A stretch of DNA of 64,000 bases from Rhyzopertha dominica (taxonomy: Eukaryota; Arthropoda; Insecta; Coleoptera; Bostrichidae). Positions within the stretch are counted from its first letter, which is position 1. Every line of letters begins with the position of its first letter. A model generated the notes under the pieces. That model was not told the DNA's origin. It was given only the letters and a program-made list of their open reading frames with translations, and searched no databases. Where the stretch lies: NCBI GenBank assembly GCA_025024175.1, contig QCXZ01000138.1, positions 43,991,092 to 44,055,091 on the forward strand. The letters are read 5' to 3'. Below, in pieces: positions 57,550 to 64,000 of this stretch. The translations under genes were made by a program, and so were the position numbers.

Positions 57550-59224
57550 AAATTTCTACTTAGTGTCATCAGTATTTTATATGTTTCTCTAGTGCGCCTG
57601 AATTGAGTGAAGTGAAAGTGAGACATTTAAGTAGCCGCTATTGTGTGAAAAAATAATATTTTGGATGGCAATTTTTTTAAATATTTTTCTGGGGGCAATT
57701 TAAGCTAATGCATGTCTTGTTGCATAGATTAGAACTTTTTGTGGGTTTTTGGCGTTGGACACCGAGGATAAAAACAGTAACCAACCAATAAGGATAGCCT
57801 GAGACTTACTTAGTCGGTTTATTATTTTTTATTTAATAAATACCAACTTTCTTTTTTTTTAATGGTTTTATGCAATATCCCCCGACAGGTCTATCTTTGA
57901 TTCTAAATAACTATTTTTTTCTCAATTTTGATTTTTTAGATGTTTATTTGTTCTCGCCCAATAACATTGTCATTCATCAGATATTATTCTTAATGATATC
58001 TATCAATTCTTTTAAGATTCTTAAGAGCTCACCTGGCTGACAGCAGAAATATACACATACAGTACCCACGTTATTCCTTCAACTTTCCGAGAAAAATAAT
58101 GAAAATGTGTATATGGAATAAGGTGAAATAGTACGTTTTGTTTGTGAAACGAGTTGTCATTTAATGTTTCCTTCATTTTCTTATAGGCAATAGGTTAAAC
58201 CATTGTACGTATTTTCATACATTTTGCAGAATTTAAGGATATGTTTGTACGCATGTCTTGTCGGATTCGGTGCTTTAGATCTTCCAAATCTTCTCTCTTA
58301 TGTAGAATTTAAATAACAACCCCGGAGCGAAAAATCATATGATGTTAAATTGATTCTTGTCTGTCTCGCACTTTTGGTGTAGTATGGGTAAGTACACTTA
58401 GCTGCCGAAGTAACTACAAAATCTTGTTCTTTACTTACATTTGACAAGCTAGGAATGATTATTCTAAAAATTGTAAAATTTGTTATTGCCTGCAAATCCA
58501 GTGATTCAATCGATTTAATTCATCGTACCCATTTTTGTGTTTGAAATGTCGAAAGACGTAATTATTTATTNTTTACTTTAGATGGATAATCTGTAATCTT
58601 CGTTTTGCTATTGTTATTTAGAGTAATAAAACAGAAGATTTGGAAAATCTAAAGCTCAATTATGTTGAATTGTCTCGGAATAAAATTTTATTGTTTATAC
58701 TATTTTAGTTAGGTCTGTCCTGACACAACCCGTGCCACAGTCAAAACTTACTCATATGTCATTCCAAATAGGTACAGGCAAAATACAATGACTTATTTTA
58801 ATTTTTGTTTTCTTTTCAAAAAAATTGAAAGAATAATGTACTGTATGTACCTATATTACTAAATTCAGCAAGTTGCACTCCACAAGAACCTTTAAAAAAT
58901 TGCTAGGTTTAATAAATTAAAAAAAACGGTGACGTCGTCATTACGCGAGAACAAATGCACATCGAGAATGTCAAAATAGAGATTTTTTTTAAAAACATAA
59001 ATCGATATGTTTTGTAAAAAAATATTTTTCTGAATTATGAATTAATTCCATACCTACTTTATTTGCACACTGCATGTACCTAAAGTACGAGTCTACTTAT
59101 TTTCATTCTACTTTAAGCAATTTCAATAAACAAAAACTATTTAACCGTCCCATCATGACACCGATTAACATATACGTGTATGCAACCAGTAAAAAAGATA
59201 ATAATTCATAGAAGACTCGTAAAT
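57550..59224. other. AT-rich non-coding stretch
   Basis: Nothing recognisable. Confidence 0.4.
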
Positions 59225-59600
59225 AATCGTCGGAATTTTCCGACCTTGGTCGAATGTACGTGATAGACGCCTCCCGTAGTGCTTTCATAAATTCATCCTT
59301 CCAAGAAGTTGCCAGAGCTGCATTCACAATACAACACAACCATTCAGCCCAAGCCATAATCAATCCCGCACCCCCACCTATTTTTGCGCGACACTCCATT
59401 GTTTATGGGGTTTATGTAGCGTTACCGTGGTGCCAGCCGCCATTGTTTCTGGTGAATTAGTATTCCGTATGTAACAATTACCGTGGCCGGTGGACCCCCA
59501 GCAGACCAGGATTTGCACAAATAACGCTGGATTTATGGTTGGAATAATTGATAGTGTTTGGACTGGTGGTCCCCCCGATCGCACACAACCATGGGGAAGT
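59225..59600. promoter_or_regulatory. CG-richer non-coding block (candidate regulatory element)
   Basis: Contains two CCATTGTTT sites (59396-59404 and 59440-59448, Sox-like), TTTATGGGGTTTATG between them, and two TTACCGTGG 9-mers (59422-59430 and 59478-59486), the second motif shared with the 18.9 kb block. Overlapping frames on both strands (68-98 codons) have no motif. Enhancer-like by inference. Confidence 0.3.
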
Positions 59601-59943
59601 CACACACAGCCTCAGCTGTTTTTGATAAACATTGGGGGATAGGGAAGCTTTATTTTTTGGATTGGGGTAGGATTAGAGCAGATGTGGCTTAGTTCTGCAG
59701 GATTGCGACGAATTTGCTGTCAGATATGTACATGTCAAACGCTTTTATTGATTCGGCTTCAAAAACACATCATCATGCAGTCTGCATGGAACTGAATTAA
59801 AAAAAAAGTCGAGAACAACTTATACTTAAAAAGTTCAACACTAAATACCTAAATACAGTAAGAACATAGGTTCTCGCGGTCAGTTAGATTGATATCTTGG
59901 TCTTTTTGGATTGGACCGCGTCTGATTTTAGAATAAGGTAGAA

Positions 59944-59976
59944 GTTTCGGTCACACTTGTAAGGGGGCATCATCAG
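59944..59976 (-). repeat. PLE-type hairpin, hammerhead-like core (minus strand)
   Basis: Minus strand: CTGATGA, then 21 bases, then GAAAC. The flanking strands are conserved as in the other copies; the internal stem is poor here. Confidence 0.4.
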
Positions 59977-60063
59977 GGCAAGAACGAGGAGCTTATGTAA
60001 TATGATACAAACCTAACGTGAGAAATACGCCCATACTGAGCCAAACCCTAAGGAGGAAAGATA

Positions 60064-60880
60064 ATGGAAAGGATAACGTTGTATCTGGCGTTACGAGAGC
60101 TTGCGGATGCTTGCTCAAGATATCAGGAAAAAGCTAGCTCCAAAGGAGGAATTCCATATAGGCCCATTGTTAACACTATCGACTCAACCACTTACAACGT
60201 CGCCAAGTTTTTAGCGAATCTTCAGAAGGACTTACATGGGGAAAACACCTTCGCATGTTCTTAATTCCCTAAGATTTTGTAAATATTCCATTGTAACTCA
60301 CCCTTGACCCAGGGGACATTCTGGTCAGTCTCGATGTCACGTCCTTGTTAACAAAAGTTCCAATTCCAGAGTCCGTGACGATTCATCCGTCAGTTATTAT
60401 CCCGGGTCAATCAGCCTGATATATTCGCAGACATGGTAGAAAAATGTCTCCCTTCCAAAACGTATTTTCACATTTCAACGTGACAAGTAGTGGCAAACAT
60501 ATTCATGGAAGCCTTTGAACAAATTACTTTACAGTCATCAGACCTGAAACCTAAAATCTGGCTTCGTTATGTCGACACTTTCATTATATCGCCTCACGGC
60601 TCCGACATCCTAACAACCTTATTAGATCCCCTTAATTTCTAACATTCTGGTATAAAATTCACGATGGAAATCGAAAGCAATAATTCTCTCCCATTTCTTG
60701 ATGTCCTTGTCACTCGTTTACCGGATGGTAGTTTGGGTCACTCTGTTAACCGTGCTGTATCAGTTTCTAACTGGACACACTNCGAAGTGAATTGCAACAT
60801 TTACGCATCAGTCTGTCCAACAACGGGTATAATAACCGTGAGATATAATTTGCACTTAANCGTCATCTTTACACCAAATT
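60064..60880 (+). pseudogene. Penelope-like reverse transcriptase remnant
   Basis: Read across frameshifts: GGIPYRPIVNTIDSTTYNVA (about 60145-60204, finger block), LVSLDVTSLLTKVPIPES (about 60320-60374, block with the first catalytic Asp), VVANIFMEAFEQI (about 60487-60525, after the missing GSPLS), and KIWLRYVDTFII (about 60554-60589). The usual YVDD box is YVD-T here: one codon lost, so the second active-site Asp is gone. It continues with an in-frame stop into FTMEIESNNSLPFLDVLVTR (about 60657-60719), a segment typical of PLE RT C-termini. Fits telomerase-like PLE RT, which primes on nicked DNA. Not functional. Confidence 0.8.
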
Positions 60881-61290
60881 CAAACTAACNCTCGAACTCC
60901 CAAATTATGGATCGATTGCTTTACTTCCATATGTTCAAGGTGCCACAAACTTCTTACGAAACAACTCATCCGTACCATTTTCCAGGCTCATTCGAAAATG
61001 TCACAGGTGGTAGAGGTATTTACAACATCTTCTTGTTCGTGCGGTTGCCGTATACAATATCGGCGAAACAGGTAGATCCATCAAAAACAGGCTTAATGAA
61101 CATAAACGATACATAAAATCGAGTTTCTGACCGGTCACAATATTTTGTTTGACAATGTGTCAGTTCTAGCGAAAGTCCCTTTTTCACAACCCAAAAATTC
61201 CGAGAAGTCAGAAATTTCCAAAGATCCGAATAATCTAAATCGCGAAGATGCTTATTATCTTTCCACTATTTGTACCCAATCACCCAATGG
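60881..61290 (+). pseudogene. Penelope-like GIY-YIG endonuclease remnant
   Basis: The plus strand has VYNIGETGRSIKNRLNEHKR (about 61049-61108), the YIGETGRS..RL.EH core of GIY-YIG nucleases with the catalytic Arg and, two helices on, a Glu region. A degenerate IYNI..CSCG (the CCHH-type linker and first GIY strand, about 61017-61045) precedes it in a different frame. After a TGA, GHNILFDNVSVLAKVPF and NNLNREDAYYLS (about 61137-61264) give the conserved C-terminal segment that follows the nuclease in these proteins. Combination of PLE RT and GIY-YIG identifies an endonuclease-positive PLE. Confidence 0.8.
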
Positions 61291-61440
61291 CTATCCCCAC
61301 TTTGACAGTCTCCCACTTCTGCCGTCTAAGCATCCCCACCCTCCTCGTAACGCCAGGTACAACGTTATCTATCGTTTCCATTCTCTTTCCTCCTTAAGAT
61401 TTGGTTCAGCTTGGATATCATGTTGAGGTATATCCTTTGA

Positions 61441-64000
61441 AGTTCATCGGTATTCTGGGGAACGTTTGTAACAGTACTCATCTTTTGCCCTACTGTATCC
61501 CATGTTTGATGGGTGATAAGTCAGGAGATGGTAAACCTTGCAACATCAGATATAGCGTTATATTGCTGGAAAAGTGGTTCCTCAAGCATTCATAAGTAGG
61601 AAACTAAAACTGGTTTTAGTATCCTCTGCAGGTCCCGTTTGCCGCCATATTGCCACGAATGAATACCAGGAATGATCGACTACCGTAGACCGTAGAAGAT
61701 TGCTCTCCATATCATAATCCCAGTGGTGTTGTACACATGCCTTTCCGCGTCATATTGAATTTGAAGAATTTATCTTCATCGTCTTTTTCTCCTACGACCA
61801 TCACTCCTCCCTTAACAGAATCTCACATTACAATTTCGCCTGGCAGTGGGCTAGGCAAGCTAGTGACGATGTGTCCTGCAATCACGAAGTGGACGAAAAG
61901 AAAACAGAGCAAATGATGATATCAGATGATAAATTGTCCTCTTACCCACTGGCCTTCTTCTAATTTTTCCTACCATTGATTAGCTATTTTCTATTGTTGA
62001 AAATTGGAAAATTAAGGCCAAGAAAACTCAGGCGAAGATCTACGCGATTTGTCTTCTTTTTTAGCACCAAGATCTCTAAAACAAACCATTCAAGATTCAC
62101 GAATACCAATAATTCTGGCGAAAGGGGGCATGTCTTCAAACGGAAGACATATTTCCTGTTTATCTTTATTTCAGACGAATAAAGCAATCTTCCGGCAATC
62201 CGAAATTTATTGCAAAAGATATCTGATTAGGATCACCTAAAAGTGCTGCTTCAACAGCGAAAGAAATAGATAGATAGGTACTCTGTTCACCAGAATTTTC
62301 TTAGTTTGTACGTAGTTTCTTGGGCAGTTCGCAGCACCACTTTATTTGGAATTATTAGTTTTATATTCATTACGATGCATTTTCTGAGTTAGCAGTACTT
62401 ATATTCGACAAATAGGATTTCTGAGATTCTCAAGCCTTTTATACCTATAAATGCTAACGAAGTGTTTGCAATGGCGTTATCTTGTAAAGTGTATTGCTAC
62501 ACGAAGACAGGCACGCATTTAGAGGACAACTCTTTGTAACTCATTTACTTGATTATTTTTTACCAACAGAAACACATTTCAAGATAATAATACTATTAAC
62601 TTTTATGGTGCATGCTTTTTGTTAATGAATTATTGTCTACAGTTAACGAAAGATTACTTTATTACGAGATAAAACGAAAGATCGAAGAATTTTATACCGA
62701 ATTTGTTTCAAGAATTGATATGAAGCCATTTTTACGCACTACTTAGGAACCTATAATAAAATAATAATAAAAACACGACTATGCTGAAGGGTCCAGAAAC
62801 ATTTTATTCAAAATTTTTCATGATAGATTCCCAATGAAACATGCTTTTTTTAAACCTGAGGTGACCAAGCTGCAAGTTTCTATTCTTGTCGTTCTTAGTG
62901 TATACATTGGGCGAAATAAGTTTCCGGTACTAGCTTTTCCTTACAGGTAATTAACTGGTTGTCGCGTTTCTATGACNAAGGTTTAACATGCGGATGAGAC
63001 TCACTGGCAGTTTACGTCATTGGTGAGTACAGAGGGAAGAATACCGTTACAACGTCTGCGTTGAAATGTTATGGTGTCAGTTATTATTTAATATTATGTT
63101 GGATTGTTGCTTGCAGCTGGCAAGAGGTGTGTAATTAAAAATATTAGAATGTTAAGAAGTCGCTGTTTTTTTTTAAATATTCAAATATTCGCGATGTGGC
63201 TAGGGTTGATAACATCGAAAATATCAGTTTGACACATGTATAAGTATTTTTAATGCGGTTTTTTGTATTGACATATTCTCAGTATTTTTGTACTAATTTT
63301 ATTATTTTTCTTTCAGGTAAGTCATCCAATCAAAGTTATAACCGCTATATTACTGATATACGGTGAGTAGTGTACTGTAAGTCGTTAGTTTTTGAGGAGA
63401 ATGACCTCCTTTTGCAGGTCTCAAAGCCACGATGGTACAGTACTCGCTACCAAATCAAAAAATTTCAAATTGCAACTGAGGTCATGTGACAGCATCATTT
63501 GAAAGCAATTTTCATTCTCTACATATTCACATTTAAAAAATTGCCATGTAGTCCATTCTATTTTCTATACAAAAATACTTCTGCATATTTTAAGTCCCTT
63601 CTTCTATCCTAACTTTGGAATTCGTTAATCTGGAAGCTTTGAGTAAAATCCTGGTAAGATTACTGAAAAATGATCTCCTTTGTGAGGGTTTATGTTTTTT
63701 GTCAGTTGCTAAAAGCTCAAAAATCTTAAACGGCAACTGTAGCCATGTAACAGCTCATTCTAAAACCGTTTTCATTATCTACATAATCTCGTTTAGCCAA
63801 TTGAAATTGAATAATCCATCCTAAATTTATGAGGGTTACAAATATGGCACTCAGGCGTTTTCATAATGCTTAAGATACTTAAAAAAATTCATGTGCACTT
63901 ACTAATTTGATCACGAATACGTACTACCTACCAATTTTTTTTAAAAGATTATTATGGAAATTAACACACGCGCAGTTTTATTTTAATAGAAAACACAAAA
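61441..64000. other. Non-coding stretch to window end
   Basis: 61640-62240 is slightly less AT-rich with overlapping frames near 61976-62240, none with a motif. The remainder to 64000 shows nothing recognisable. Confidence 0.35.

Larger units (their letters stand above)
59868..61440 (+). mobile_element. Penelope-like element relic with inverted terminal repeats
   Basis: The coding remnants lie between inverted copies of one sequence: 60036-60097 (CTGAGCCAAACCCTAAGGAG at its start) and 61344-61409 (ends CTCCTTAAGATTTGGTTCAG), about 90% identical apart from a 4-base insertion in the right copy. Upstream of the left copy, the minus strand shows the PLE-type hairpin CTGATGA..CGAAAC (59944-59976) and, further out, GACCGCGAGAACC (59870-59882), a plausible element end. 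Inverted pseudo-LTRs around a single ORF are known for Penelope. The right side breaks off before its hairpin. Dead copy. Confidence 0.8.

Noticed and set aside
59103..59584. Overlapping 98- and 68-codon minus frames
   Set aside because: They lie in a CG-richer block with equally long frames on the other strand, lack motifs, and show no splice or promoter context.

Overview
The window is a gene-poor, AT-rich stretch of an arthropod genome, most likely an insect. Evidence: no dense arrangement of long ORFs, two 100-N scaffold gaps, scattered single Ns, and decayed retrotransposons and DNA transposons of types common in insects (Ty3/gypsy-, Penelope-, LINE-, hAT- and IS630/Tc1/mariner-like). 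No complete host gene, rRNA, intact tRNA or CRISPR array was found. Open frames of about 100 to 340 codons that can be interpreted all belong to mobile elements; the rest look like chance frames in AT-rich DNA.

Layout. 1-5.9 kb: a LINE reverse-transcriptase scrap (1.6-2.2 kb) and a complete non-autonomous hAT-like element (3260-4577) with terminal inverted repeats and a perfect 8-bp target duplication. 5.9-19.4 kb: mostly featureless, with a small inverted repeat, one candidate 5' exon near 10.2 kb, an assembly gap, a tRNA-like SINE candidate and CG-richer blocks. 19.4-23.2 kb: a Ty3/gypsy-like relic with very short LTRs (about 93 bp), carrying several Penelope-like element (PLE) derived pieces, including an almost perfect 87/88-bp palindrome flanked by a 12-bp direct repeat. 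25-28.5 kb: a possible foldback element and two unrelated DDE transposase fragments. 32-37.7 kb: two LINEs of the CR1/Jockey kind meeting tail to tail at an (AAT)n microsatellite; the minus-strand copy retains the end of ORF1, an endonuclease domain with visible catalytic motifs, and reverse transcriptase broken by only a few stops and frameshifts. 38.9-40.4 kb: a diverged direct duplication, a basic coding remnant and a transposase helix-turn-helix fragment. 44.6-46.6 kb: the N-terminal region of a PLE, a hairpin foldback element and an end of a second hAT-like copy. 50.3-51.5 kb: a non-autonomous element with very long inverted termini. 54.0-54.3 kb: another foldback. 59.9-61.5 kb: a PLE relic with remnants of reverse transcriptase and GIY-YIG endonuclease between inverted terminal repeats.

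Two themes stand out. First, at least seven places carry the same small hairpin (CTGANGA-like strand, a 4-6 bp stem, then CGAAA), several of them beside recognisable PLE coding remnants; PLEs are known to carry hammerhead ribozyme motifs, so these are candidate (mostly decayed) ribozyme cores. Second, about a dozen CG-richer, non-coding blocks of 250-450 bp recur every few kilobases; they look like the conserved non-coding elements of a regulatory gene desert, but this is inference from base composition only. All coding remnants were recognised by eye from motifs; no database search was possible.
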